A stretch of 64,000 bases of DNA from Thiohalorhabdus sp. Cl-TMA. GTDB lineage: Bacteria > Pseudomonadota > Gammaproteobacteria > Thiohalorhabdales > Thiohalorhabdaceae. Every line of letters begins with the position of its first letter. The first letter of the stretch is position 1. The position numbers were made by a program, and so were the translations under genes. Below the pieces are notes generated by a model that worked only from the letters and a program-made list of their open reading frames with translations, was not told the DNA's origin and ran no database searches. Positions 53,211 to 61,861 of this stretch are shown piece by piece. The stretch lies in NCBI RefSeq assembly GCF_041821045.1, contig NZ_JBGUAW010000001.1:310001-374000 (forward strand), written 5' to 3'.

Positions 53211-53404
53211 TGTCAAATCGTTTTACACCGTCTCTTCGGCGGTTCGCCGGTATCCCTCGATTGTTGTCCCCGGTGTCCCAAGCAGCAGATGGGAGGAAAA
53301 GGGATAATGGTGTAGAAAAAACTTACACCGCCGCGGAACCGTGCGCGTATTTCTGTCGTATTTATTTCTAAAATATGGAGATTATCTATGGTACGGAGCT
53401 TGCT
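53211..53404 (+). promoter_or_regulatory. Sigma-54 promoter with two upstream TGT-N11-ACA sites
   Basis: TGGTACGGAGCTTGCT at 53389-53404 matches the -24/-12 consensus (TGGYRYR-N4-TTGCW), with the invariant GG and GC separated correctly. Two 17-base elements, TGTCAAATCGTTTTACA (53211-53227) and TGTAGAAAAAACTTACA (53311-53327), share TGT-N11-ACA and are exactly 100 bases apart, placed like enhancer sites for a sigma-54 activator. The second lies within a GGTGTA-N9-TACACC inverted repeat (53309-53329). The 53138-53463 gap holds no gene other than this control region. The PEP-CTERM-like gene starts 60 bases downstream. Confidence 0.8.
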
Positions 53405-53463
53405 GGGATGTCCTTGAAATCCATTGTTTCCGCTGTCTCAGCGGTAAAAAAAAGGAGAACCCT

Positions 53464-53661
53464 ATGAATATCGAATCTTCTTTTGTCCGCCATGGGCTGC
53501 GTGCCGTCGGAACCTTCGGAATGGCCGGTATCCCGGCCCTTGCCTCTGCATCCGCGGCGATCGAGGAGCCCATCGATCTACCGACCCCCAGCGTTCTCGC
53601 CCTGGCCATTGCGGGCGGCGCCGCGGCGGGGTACGCCACTTACAGGAATCGCAAGAAGTAG
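53464..53661 (+). CDS. Small PEP-CTERM-like exported protein
   Basis: A 65-residue protein. An N-terminal stretch (GLRAVGTFGMAGIPALASASA) acts as a signal peptide, leaving a mature part of only about 30 residues. The C-terminus is LPTPSVLALAIAGGAAAGYATYRNRKK: a P-x-P-S motif, a hydrophobic helix and a basic tail, the three-part plan of PEP-CTERM sorting signals cut by exosortases. The motif is a variant (LPTPS instead of VPEPS). An AAGGAGA site precedes the ATG at 53464. The gene is behind a sigma-54 promoter, a control mode known for PEP-CTERM genes in other proteobacteria. No exosortase is in the window. Confidence 0.6.
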   Translation: MNIESSFVRHGLRAVGTFGMAGIPALASASAAIEEPIDLPTPSVLALAIAGGAAAGYATYRNRKK

Positions 53662-53679
53662 CGAAAGCGGGGGCAGGCC

Positions 53680-54486
53680 TTGGAAACCGTAATCCGGATG
53701 AGCCAAGGTTCCTGGTCCTGGATGGTCCTGGCCGGCGTTTTCGCCGGCCTGGTTGCGGCAGAGGTCCTCTGGCCCAGACGCCAGGGGCCTCTGTCCCGTT
53801 TCGTGCGCTGGACAAGCAACGGTGTCCTGTTCTTGGTCAACGGTCACCTACAGTCCCTGCTCGGGGTGCTGGGGGCCGGGTCCATGGCCCTGCTGGCCGA
53901 GCAGGAGGGCTGGGGGCTGTTCCAGCTGGTCCAGGCGCCCGCCTGGCTGGCCATTCCACTGTGCGTGGCAGCCGCTGACCTCTTGTTCTATGCCCGCCAC
54001 CGGCTTCTACATGCTTTCCCGCTCCTGTGGCGCATCCACCAGGTTCACCATGACGATAGTGCGATGGACGCCAGCACCGGGTTTCGCTTCCATCCCCTGG
54101 AGGCGGTGCTGGAACTGCTGACCTCGGCGGGTGTGGTGCTGCTGCTCGGAATGCCGGTCGTCGGTGTGGCCGTCATCCAGCTGCTGGCGTTGGTGGTCAA
54201 CCTTTTTCAGCACACCAACGTGCGGCTGCCGGGGCGGCTCGACCACTGCTTGCGCTACCTGGTGGTTACTCCGGACATGCACCGCGTCCACCATTCGGTG
54301 GTGCGTGCCGAGGCGGACAGTAACTACGGGGTGGTCTTCCCCTGGTGGGACTACCTGTTCGGCTCCTACCGGGCTCGGCCCGCTGCGGGGCACGCGGCCA
54401 TGACCGTGGGTGTGCGGGGGCGGGAGGATCCCGGTGATCTGGCCCTGTTTGGACTGCTCCTGGCGCCGTTCCGGAGGCTTGGCTAA
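53680..54486 (+). CDS. Sterol desaturase / fatty acid hydroxylase family protein
   Basis: A 268-residue membrane di-iron oxygenase-like protein with about four hydrophobic segments. The histidine boxes are HRLLH, HQVHHDD, and a later HRVHHS, which bind the two irons. Members hydroxylate or desaturate lipid chains; the substrate is unknown. It starts 18 bases after the PEP-CTERM-like gene at a TTG (53680) behind GGGGGCAGG, or at ATG 53698, and is likely co-transcribed from the sigma-54 promoter. A link between the small exported protein and a lipid modification is suggested only by position. Confidence 0.88.
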   Translation: METVIRMSQGSWSWMVLAGVFAGLVAAEVLWPRRQGPLSRFVRWTSNGVLFLVNGHLQSLLGVLGAGSMALLAEQEGWGLFQLVQAPAWLAIPLCVAAADLLFYARHRLLHAFPLLWRIHQVHHDDSAMDASTGFRFHPLEAVLELLTSAGVVLLLGMPVVGVAVIQLLALVVNLFQHTNVRLPGRLDHCLRYLVVTPDMHRVHHSVVRAEADSNYGVVFPWWDYLFGSYRARPAAGHAAMTVGVRGREDPGDLALFGLLLAPFRRLG

Positions 54487-54681
54487 TCCTGCTTTTCCCT
54501 TCCCGCTAAGCTTGGTTTAAAGAACCGGAATGGCTCTGCGATAGTGGTACAGGCAACCGCGATCCATGCGGGGCCGCTCGGCACTCGCGGACCGATCCGG
54601 GAAAGGGTGCCGTAGTCCAGGGGCTGCATGCCAGGGCTGGGGCCACTTCCAGAGGTCTCTCCCGTCAGAAAGGCCGGGGCG

Positions 54682-55164
54682 ATGCAGTCGAGTCTGAAAG
54701 CCGGTCTCCATTTCGGTCTGACTTCCGGGGTGATCACCACCCTGGGTCTGGTGGTGGGCCTGCACGCGGGCACGCGCTCCCAGCTGGCGGTGATCGGCGG
54801 GATCCTCACCATCGCGGTGGCGGACGCCCTTTCCGACGCCATGGGGGTGCATGTGTCCCGGGAGGCGGAGGAAATCTACCTCGACCGGGAGCTCTGGTTG
54901 GCCACGGGGGCCACCTTCGGCGCCAAGCTGGTGATCGCCCTCACCTTCCTGGTGCCGGTGGTGCTCCTGCCGCTGCCCTGGTCCATCCTGGTCAGCGTGG
55001 TTTGGGGGCTGGGCCTGATCACCGGGCTGAGCTACCTCATCGCCCGCTCCCGCCGGGTGGCGCCCGCCCGGGTGGTCCTGGAGCACCTGCTCCTGGCCTT
55101 GCTGGTGGTGGGGATCGCGTACGCCCTCGGGCTCTGGGTAGCCCGGTATTTCGGCATGCCGTAA
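54682..55164 (+). CDS. VIT/CCC1-like membrane protein, copy 1
   Basis: A 160-residue integral membrane protein with about five hydrophobic segments. The opening GLTSGVITTLGLVVGLHAGT and the GILTIAVADALSDAMGVHVSREAEE stretch resemble the first helices and linker of VIT1/CCC1 iron-manganese transporters. It is shorter than those proteins (about 230 residues), lacking much of the cytosolic metal-binding hairpin. The start at 54682 follows CAGAAAGGCCGGGGC. A close paralogue follows 16 bases after its stop. Transport of iron or manganese is inferred from family and context. Confidence 0.7.
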   Translation: MQSSLKAGLHFGLTSGVITTLGLVVGLHAGTRSQLAVIGGILTIAVADALSDAMGVHVSREAEEIYLDRELWLATGATFGAKLVIALTFLVPVVLLPLPWSILVSVVWGLGLITGLSYLIARSRRVAPARVVLEHLLLALLVVGIAYALGLWVARYFGMP

Positions 55165-55180
55165 GCGGGAGGAGCGCGCC

Positions 55181-55666
55181 TTGGGAAGCGATCTGGGAAT
55201 CGGCCTGCGCTTCGGTCTTAACTCCGGGGTGCTCACCACCCTGGGCCTGGTGGTGGGCCTGCACGCGGGCACCGCCTCTCTGCTGGCCGTTGTCGGCGGG
55301 ATCCTCGCCATCGCGGTGGCGGATGCCCTGTCGGAGGCCCTGGGCATGCGCATGTCCATGGAGGCGCAGACGGAGGACGGCTCCCCGAGACAGCCGTGGG
55401 CGGCCGCCGGCGGCGTATTCGCCGCCAAGTTCGCCATGGCGGCCTCCTTCCTCTTCCCCGTGCTCTTCCTGCCACCGCGCGCCGCCGTTCTGGCGAGCGT
55501 GGTCTGGGGGCTCGGCCTGCTCGCGGGGCTGAGCTACCTGACCGCCCGGAGCCGGCGAGTACCGGCGGCTCCGGCGGTACTGCAGCATCTCGCCCTGGCC
55601 GCCGGCGTGGTCGGGGCCACCAACCTCCTGGGGCGCTGGACGCCCACCCTCCTCAAAGTCCTCTAA
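55181..55666 (+). CDS. VIT/CCC1-like membrane protein, copy 2
   Basis: A 161-residue paralogue of the preceding gene, about half identical by eye, including GLNSGVLTTLGLVVGLHAGT and GGILAIAVADALSEALGM. It begins at a TTG (55181) with a strong GGAGGAG site. The two copies face the same way and are probably translated from one transcript, perhaps to form a heterodimer in the inner membrane. They lie just before a strong Fur box, so the cluster may deal with iron. Confidence 0.7.
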   Translation: MGSDLGIGLRFGLNSGVLTTLGLVVGLHAGTASLLAVVGGILAIAVADALSEALGMRMSMEAQTEDGSPRQPWAAAGGVFAAKFAMAASFLFPVLFLPPRAAVLASVVWGLGLLAGLSYLTARSRRVPAAPAVLQHLALAAGVVGATNLLGRWTPTLLKVL

Positions 55667-55790
55667 AGCGTACTGATCCGGCCCTGCCGTAGAGCAATTT
55701 CCCGGTCCGGAAGCCGAAGCCCGGGCTTGTCCTTTCCGGACCGAGTACTGTCGGGCCAGAAGGCCTGTCCGTCCCGGCTATCCATTGAAT

Positions 55791-55809
55791 GAAAATGATA
55801 TTGATTACC
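55791..55809 (+). promoter_or_regulatory. Fur box upstream of the lipoprotein-TonB receptor operon
   Basis: GAAAATGATATTGATTACC matches the 19-bp Fur consensus GATAATGATAATCATTATC at 15 positions. It lies 62 bases before the lipoprotein start, in an AT-rich patch of an otherwise GC-rich gap, where Fur-iron would repress transcription. Confidence 0.8.
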
Positions 55810-55871
55810 ATTTAAATATTGGGTATTTTGCTCCTCCGGTGGTCCGTAAAAGCGCGAAAGGAGGAGCGGGC

Positions 55872-58800
55872 ATGCGGGAATCGGGAGTACTGAGCCGGAT
55901 CATGGCAGGCGTCCTCGCGGCTGCCACCCTGATCATCGCCGGGTGCGGCGGTGGGGGCGGCGGTTCGTCGTCGGGCGGGACGGGATACACGGTCAGCGGC
56001 GTGGTGACCGATCCGCCCGTGGAAGGGGCGGCCGTCCGTCTGGAGGATGCGGACGGGGACGTGCTAACCCTGATCGAGCGTACGGACGCGCGAGGACGCT
56101 TCAGCTTCAGTCTCGACGGCCCGCCCCCTTCCGGTGCGCGGATCGTGGCCCGCGGCGGGGTGGACACGGTGACCGGGCAGGACTTCCAGGGACTGGAGCT
56201 GTCCGCGCCCTATGACGCCGATAGCGGCAAGAGCCACGTAACCCCGCTGACCACGCTGGTGGAGCGGCGCATGCAGAAGCGGGGCGCATCGCTGCAGGAC
56301 GCCCGGAGCCGGGTTGCCGACCTGCTGGACCTTGATCCGGCCGCGGTCACCGCGGATCCGGCGGGCGACGCATCCGCGCAGCGGGCCAGCATGCTGGCCG
56401 CCGAGCTGCTGGTGGCCCTGCGTGGATCGGAGGAGCCCTTGGCGCGCGCCGCGGAGGCCCTGGAGGGCAGCTCCGGCCAGTTCGATCAGGCGGCGGCCGC
56501 CCTGTCGGGCGATTCGGACCTTTCCTCGCGGATCCGGGAACGTCTGGAAGGCGTCGAACGCCGGGCCGAGGCCTTGATGGATAGGCCCGCGGGCTCCGGA
56601 GCCTCCGCCCAGGAGATCATCGCCGCCCTCGGGCAGATCAATATCCGGGACGGCCTTCGGACCTATCTGGAGGACCAGGGACTGACCCCCGATGACGACC
56701 AAGTGGCCACCCTCGCGGAGGCCATCTGGCAGGGCGCGGGCGGGACCGCCGCCCCGGCCGGCAGCCCGGCGCTGCTCAACTCGATCCGCTACATCCTGGA
56801 CCAGCACGGCATCGCCGCGGCGGACCTGGCCACTTCCGGCCAATCCCTGCCCACCGGTGCCGTCGCCGCGGACTCGGTGCTGCCGAGCCTCATGGCCTCG
56901 CGGGTGATCGACCACACCATTCCGCTGGCTTCCGGCGAGGCCCTGGGCACCGACAACCAGGTCCGCCTGGACTACTTCTTCCGGTCCGACGTTTCGCCGT
57001 ACTACCGGACCGAGCAGCTCATCAGCGACGTCTACGACGATGGCGCGCGCGACCCGGTCTACGTGAACGTGGCCGCCGGCCTGGCCGGTGCCGGCCTTCT
57101 TGAGCAGGCCGAGCTGGTGCTGCAGGCCAACATCTTCCAGCCTCCGCAGCGAGCCGAGGCCATGCGGCAAGTGGGCAACGCGCAGCACGCCATTGGCGAT
57201 ACCGAGACGGCCCACTCTTACTGGAAGGATGCGCTGCGCACTTACGAGGACTATTTCGATAGCGCTCGGGGCGACGTGGAGAACATGACCAGCGATGACG
57301 CCAAGTTCTTCCAGAATCTGCGGAGTAGCTTCAGGCGTGGCGGCTACGACGAGGATGCCGATCGGGCCATGGAGCTGGTGCGCTCCTTCATCGATGCCAA
57401 CGGAGGCTCCTACACCACCGCCTATGGCCGGCTTACCACCGCCGCCCGGGACGCCGCCGAGGACGCCGTGGCGGCCATCGAGGAACAGGGCCCGGACAAT
57501 GGCAGGCAGGAACAGGCCGAAAGCGCCCTCGACCTGTTCGGAGACGCGGTATACGGGCTCGGCACTACGGGAGTGGCATGCAACCTGCGCTCGATGCATC
57601 TGGTCGACTACGCCGATCTGGCCTTGCAGTTAGCGGACCAGACTGCGGCAAGCGAAGCGGTTACCGATTACGAGTCCCTGGCGACGGGAGCTACCGGTGA
57701 CTGCTCCGGTTTCGCTGTCGGCCGGGCCGGGGACATGGCCTCCGTCTATGGCCGCCTGGGGCTGGTCTCCGAGTTCAACGATCTGGTGGACAATTATGTG
57801 GAGCCGGCGGACGCGGATGACGCCGCCGAGGCCCGCGCCCGGTTGGCCGTCTACGAAGCCCTGGACATGGCCCGCAATGGCAACGTCTCGGCGGCGATCA
57901 CCACCGTTGAGGACGCCCAGGAGAACATCCAGGCCCAGATCGAGTACCTGACCACCGTGGGCTCCGGTGGCGGCCGCGGTGGGCGACCCTACCTCGCCCG
58001 GCTCCTGTGGCAAGAGGGCGAAAAATCCGCCGCCCGGCAGGTAGCCGACGCCGCTTGGGGCCTGGCCGTCTCCGATGGCTATGCCCAGGAGGCCAGCGAT
58101 GCTCCCGGGACTTTCGTGGGGCAGGGCTGCCGCAAGGTGGCGCGGCTCTACGAGTGGCTGGAGCAGCCCGAAAAGGCAAAGAGCCGCGCACGGGCCTGCG
58201 CTGACCGGGCCCAGGAGGTTTTCGCCGGGTCTACCACCGACAACCAGGCGAAAACGGCCGAGCAGCTCGGCTATCTCCACCTTTGGGTGGGGTTGACGGA
58301 CGAGGCCCTCGCCTTTTCTGACAGCCTCTACGGGGTTGGCTCCTACCTTGCCGAGGCCGAGGAACGAGTGAAGAACCGGCGGCGAGTGGCCGAGCTGCGC
58401 AGCAGTGCCGGGGAGACCGCGCGGGCAATGCAAGCCCTGAAGGAAGCGGTGGCGAAGCACCTGCCGCGAGTCGCCAGCACCAGCGGCGACGACGAGGCCC
58501 TCGTCGATGCGCTGTACCAAGCCCGGTGGACCGCGCGTGCCTATCTGGACATTGTCACCGACGTCCGCGAGCGGGTCACCGAGAACGGCATGGCCTCCCA
58601 ACAGCAGCAGGATTGGGTGGACGAGGCGCGCGGCCGCGTATCCGCCCTGTTGACCGACGGCGGAAATCTGTCGGGCTGGGCGGGCGCCCGGGCCTTCCTG
58701 GATGCCTTGAACGATCCGGAAGAGCGCGCCGACACGGGCTCTTTGGTGGTGGGGCTCCTGGCCGCCGCCCGCGACTACGACAATGCCGAGGAGCTCGCCC

Positions 58801-59096
58801 GTGCCGCTGAGCAGGATCCGGTGCGCAATGCTCGCCTCGTCAAGATCGCCGAGGGCCTGGGCGGCCAGACGATCGATATGGACGGCATCGTTGGCGTAGA
58901 GGGCTGGGACGACTTCCCCGGCACCAACGTGGCCCACTACGACCACGACGGCGACGGCGAGCCGGATTTCTTCAGCAAGCAGAGCACGTCGAGCGAGCGG
59001 GCCTCCTCCGCGCTGCGGCTGGACACCGACATCGACGGCGACGGCGATCCGGACACGTCCGACCGGACGCCCTACTGCGATACCTGCCAGACGTAA
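55872..59096 (+). CDS. Large repeat-rich lipoprotein, Fur-regulated
   Basis: A 1074-residue lipoprotein. The signal ends in the lipobox LIIAGC with Cys25, followed by a Gly/Ser linker. A carboxypeptidase-regulatory-like beta domain (YTVSGVVTDPPVEGAAVRLEDADG) comes next. Residues about 380-980 are helical and arranged as tetratricopeptide-like pairs (AQAELVLQANIFQPPQRAEAMRQVGNAQ...). The C-terminus has Asp/Gly repeats (DHDGDGEPDFF, DTDIDGDGDPDTSD) like EF-hand or thrombospondin-type calcium loops, and ends with two Cys. The start at 55872 has GAGGAG. It should sit in the outer membrane, partnering the TonB receptor encoded 123 bases downstream. No known family name fits. Confidence 0.8.
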   Translation: MRESGVLSRIMAGVLAAATLIIAGCGGGGGGSSSGGTGYTVSGVVTDPPVEGAAVRLEDADGDVLTLIERTDARGRFSFSLDGPPPSGARIVARGGVDTVTGQDFQGLELSAPYDADSGKSHVTPLTTLVERRMQKRGASLQDARSRVADLLDLDPAAVTADPAGDASAQRASMLAAELLVALRGSEEPLARAAEALEGSSGQFDQAAAALSGDSDLSSRIRERLEGVERRAEALMDRPAGSGASAQEIIAALGQINIRDGLRTYLEDQGLTPDDDQVATLAEAIWQGAGGTAAPAGSPALLNSIRYILDQHGIAAADLATSGQSLPTGAVAADSVLPSLMASRVIDHTIPLASGEALGTDNQVRLDYFFRSDVSPYYRTEQLISDVYDDGARDPVYVNVAAGLAGAGLLEQAELVLQANIFQPPQRAEAMRQVGNAQHAIGDTETAHSYWKDALRTYEDYFDSARGDVENMTSDDAKFFQNLRSSFRRGGYDEDADRAMELVRSFIDANGGSYTTAYGRLTTAARDAAEDAVAAIEEQGPDNGRQEQAESALDLFGDAVYGLGTTGVACNLRSMHLVDYADLALQLADQTAASEAVTDYESLATGATGDCSGFAVGRAGDMASVYGRLGLVSEFNDLVDNYVEPADADDAAEARARLAVYEALDMARNGNVSAAITTVEDAQENIQAQIEYLTTVGSGGGRGGRPYLARLLWQEGEKSAARQVADAAWGLAVSDGYAQEASDAPGTFVGQGCRKVARLYEWLEQPEKAKSRARACADRAQEVFAGSTTDNQAKTAEQLGYLHLWVGLTDEALAFSDSLYGVGSYLAEAEERVKNRRRVAELRSSAGETARAMQALKEAVAKHLPRVASTSGDDEALVDALYQARWTARAYLDIVTDVRERVTENGMASQQQQDWVDEARGRVSALLTDGGNLSGWAGARAFLDALNDPEERADTGSLVVGLLAAARDYDNAEELARAAEQDPVRNARLVKIAEGLGGQTIDMDGIVGVEGWDDFPGTNVAHYDHDGDGEPDFFSKQSTSSERASSALRLDTDIDGDGDPDTSDRTPYCDTCQT

Positions 59097-59122
59097 CCGG
59101 GCGCAAAGCCCGCTCGGAGCAC

Positions 59123-59144
59123 GCGGGGCAAACCCTTGCCCCGC
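59123..59144 (+). other. Hairpin between the lipoprotein and TonB receptor genes
   Basis: A 9-bp perfect stem (GCGGGGCAA / TTGCCCCGC) with an ACCC loop lies 26 bases after the lipoprotein stop. It has no U tract. It may set the ratio of the two proteins by processing or partial termination. Confidence 0.55.
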
Positions 59145-59219
59145 CCCCGGCTCCGCGACGGCTCCACAGCGGCGATATCGCAAGGCACTTCCGCATTCCC
59201 CAGGGACGCCAATCCGCTG

Positions 59220-61736
59220 ATGAACATCCCACCGATCGATGGATCGCCGGCCTCGTTGCGCCTCCTTACGCCCTTGTGGCCCGTGCTGGTGGCCGTGCTC
59301 TTTGCACCCGCCGCGGAAGCGGAGGAGGCTTCCAGCGGCTCCGGCCCGGAGTCCACGCAGCTGGAGGACATCGACGTCCGGCCACAGGCGTCGACGCCCC
59401 TGTCCGGTGACGACACGGGCGCCGGGGGCTACAGCTTCGACCGGGAATACCTGGAGCGCTTCGGCGGCCTCGACGGCAGCCTGGATGGCGTGCTGCGCAT
59501 GGTGCCCGGTCTGCAGTTCGGGGAGGAGGCCCGGAGCGCCGATTCGGCGTCCGATCTCCGGCCCGAGTCCATCTCCATCTCGGGCGGGCGCTACTATCAA
59601 AATCAGTTCCTGCTCGACGGCATGAGCATCAGCAACCAGCTGGACCCGGCCGCGGATAACTCCAGCGCCATCAACGACGTGCCGGGGCACGAGCAGTCCC
59701 AGTTCATCGACAGCTCGCTGCTCGGCGAGGTGCGCGTTTTCGATGCCAACGTGCCGGCGGCGTACGGCGGTTTCACGGGCGGCGTGGTGGAGATGGAGAC
59801 CCGGCGTGCCGGACCGGAGCCGGAGGCGAGCCTCTCCTACAGCACCACGCGCAGCGACTGGGTGGACTACCGGGTCTATACGGAGGACTGGGACGGCGGT
59901 GGGCGGCCGCCGGAGGCGCCCGATACGCCCACCTACCGGCGCGACCGCGTGGCGCTCAGCTATGCCGCGCCGGTGGGCGAGGCCTCCGGGGTGGTGCTGG
60001 GCCTGAACCGCGCCATGTCGCGCGAGCCGGTGGTCTCCCTGGGGGAGACGCGCACCCAGCGCCAGCTCAACCACAACGCCATGGCCAAGCTCACCACCCC
60101 GGTGGGCATGGACGGCCTGCTGGACGTGAGCGCCACCTACGCGCCCTTCCGCAGTGAGCGGCTCACCAAGGACGCCCGCGAAAGCGCCTACACCATTACC
60201 GGCGGCGGCTACGGACTGAGCGCCACGCTGGACTACATCGGCGACCGCCTGGACCACGAGTGGGAGCTCGGCGCCAACTACAGCGAGAACAGCCGCTCGG
60301 CGCCCAAGGACTTCTTCAACTGGGCCAACACCCGCAGCCGCGACTGGGGCCGCCGGGCGGATGTGGGCAAGAGCCGCGAGGGCGGCTTCGGGGACCTGGA
60401 CAAGTATCAGGCCAGCGTCACGGGCCAGTGGCGCGCCGATACCGGAAAACACTGGGTGGGTCCGGTGGGCCTCCGGCACAGATTCGGCGCCAAGCTCAGC
60501 CACCGGCGCTACCGGTTCCGCCGTGAGGAGACCCTCTACATCTACCAGGACGCGGTGGTGAATAGCGCGGTCCAGTGCCGCGGCAACGACTACGACTGCG
60601 TCCAGGAGGAGCAGTACTTCTCGGGCCGCAACGTCTACCAGGCCGACGACGTCTCCGTGGCCCTGAACAAGGGAGCGTTATTCGGCGAGGCCACCTTCTC
60701 CTACAAGCGCCTGACCACCACCCTGGGTCTGCGCTACTCCTACGACGACTTCCTGCAGAACCACAACCTCGCCTATCGCTCCCGGGCCACCCTGGACCTC
60801 TTCGGCGATCGCGGCACGGTCCTGCGCGCCGGGCTCAACCGCTACTACGGCGCCGCCCTGCTCACCTACAAGCTGCGCGAGGCCCGTAAGCCCTACTACC
60901 GGCAGTACCGGGGCACCGAGCAGAACGTGGTGGGCGAGTGGCAACGGGATGCCGGCCAGGGCAGCTACCGGTACGTATTCGACGGGCTGAATACCCCCTA
61001 CAGCGACGAGCGCATGCTCGGCCTGGAGCAGGACCTGTTCGGTGGGCGGTTTCGTCTACAGCTGGTGGAGCGCCGCAACCGGGACGAATTCGCCCGCACC
61101 ACCACCCCGACCCGGCCCGACGGCTACCGCTATTACCTGATGAGCAATAAGGGCAGCAGCCGCTACCGCGGCATCTCCGTGGGCTGGTACGCGGAGCTCG
61201 GCTCCACCCTGGTGAACCTTCACGCCAGCTACTCGAAGACGGAGACCAGCAACGCCGACTACGAGGATCCGGTGGACGACACCAGCCCCAGCGATCACGT
61301 CTATTACGACGGCAAGCGCATCCGCTACGGAAAGCTGGACGTGCTGCGGAAGGATTTCGCCCGTCCCTGGGTGGCCAACCTGGCCCTGACGCAGCCCATC
61401 GGCGAGCGGCTGACGGCCAGCCTGAGCACGCGCTACCGGGGGCGCTACACCAACATCGTCAGCACCGGCGAGACGCGGCGCGGTGAGCAGGTGGACAACG
61501 GCAGCGGCGGAACCACCTACGAGCAGCTGGAGGTCTACGAGCAGACCACCCGTCCTGCCACCTTTATCAGCGACCTCAAGGTGACCTACGAGCAGCCCAT
61601 CGTCGGCAGCCACACGGTCACGCTCCAGGCCCAGATCAAGAACCTCTTCAACCAGCGGACCCACACCGTTGCCGAAGGACAATCGGGCGTCGAGATGGGC
61701 CGGTACTACTGGCTGAGCGCCCGTTACGGGTTCTAG
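59220..61736 (+). CDS. TonB-dependent outer membrane receptor
   Basis: An 838-residue receptor. A signal sequence (LTPLWPVLVAVLFAPAAEAEE) precedes a short TonB-box-like stretch and a plug domain (LDGVLRMVPGLQFGEEA...ISISGGRYYQNQFLLDGMSISNQLDP). A 22-strand barrel with many Tyr/Arg-rich strands follows, and the C-terminus is an aromatic WLSARYGF. There is no promoter in the gap after the lipoprotein gene, so it is expected to be Fur-controlled with it. The substrate (siderophore, haem, metal or other) cannot be deduced. The start at 59220 was chosen for the signal peptide; an upstream TTG at 59136 is an alternative. Confidence 0.88.
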   Translation: MNIPPIDGSPASLRLLTPLWPVLVAVLFAPAAEAEEASSGSGPESTQLEDIDVRPQASTPLSGDDTGAGGYSFDREYLERFGGLDGSLDGVLRMVPGLQFGEEARSADSASDLRPESISISGGRYYQNQFLLDGMSISNQLDPAADNSSAINDVPGHEQSQFIDSSLLGEVRVFDANVPAAYGGFTGGVVEMETRRAGPEPEASLSYSTTRSDWVDYRVYTEDWDGGGRPPEAPDTPTYRRDRVALSYAAPVGEASGVVLGLNRAMSREPVVSLGETRTQRQLNHNAMAKLTTPVGMDGLLDVSATYAPFRSERLTKDARESAYTITGGGYGLSATLDYIGDRLDHEWELGANYSENSRSAPKDFFNWANTRSRDWGRRADVGKSREGGFGDLDKYQASVTGQWRADTGKHWVGPVGLRHRFGAKLSHRRYRFRREETLYIYQDAVVNSAVQCRGNDYDCVQEEQYFSGRNVYQADDVSVALNKGALFGEATFSYKRLTTTLGLRYSYDDFLQNHNLAYRSRATLDLFGDRGTVLRAGLNRYYGAALLTYKLREARKPYYRQYRGTEQNVVGEWQRDAGQGSYRYVFDGLNTPYSDERMLGLEQDLFGGRFRLQLVERRNRDEFARTTTPTRPDGYRYYLMSNKGSSRYRGISVGWYAELGSTLVNLHASYSKTETSNADYEDPVDDTSPSDHVYYDGKRIRYGKLDVLRKDFARPWVANLALTQPIGERLTASLSTRYRGRYTNIVSTGETRRGEQVDNGSGGTTYEQLEVYEQTTRPATFISDLKVTYEQPIVGSHTVTLQAQIKNLFNQRTHTVAEGQSGVEMGRYYWLSARYGF

Positions 61737-61861
61737 CCGGATCGTTGCACGCCGGTGGGAGGGCTTTCCGATCCCCTTGAGCTTAGGGGCTTTCTCCCGA
61801 GGCGGGGGGTGCCATAATGCCGGGTCCGGCAAACGTCTATCCGATACGAGGCAGGAACATC

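Noticed and set aside
53159-53371. 70-residue open frame before the PEP-CTERM-like gene
   Set aside because: It overlaps the two TGT-N11-ACA sites, has no ribosome site and no domain, and fits better as part of a control region.
57630-60503. 957-residue open frame on the minus strand
   Set aside because: It lies opposite the lipoprotein and TonB receptor genes, has no recognisable domain and shows the low-complexity look of antisense frames.
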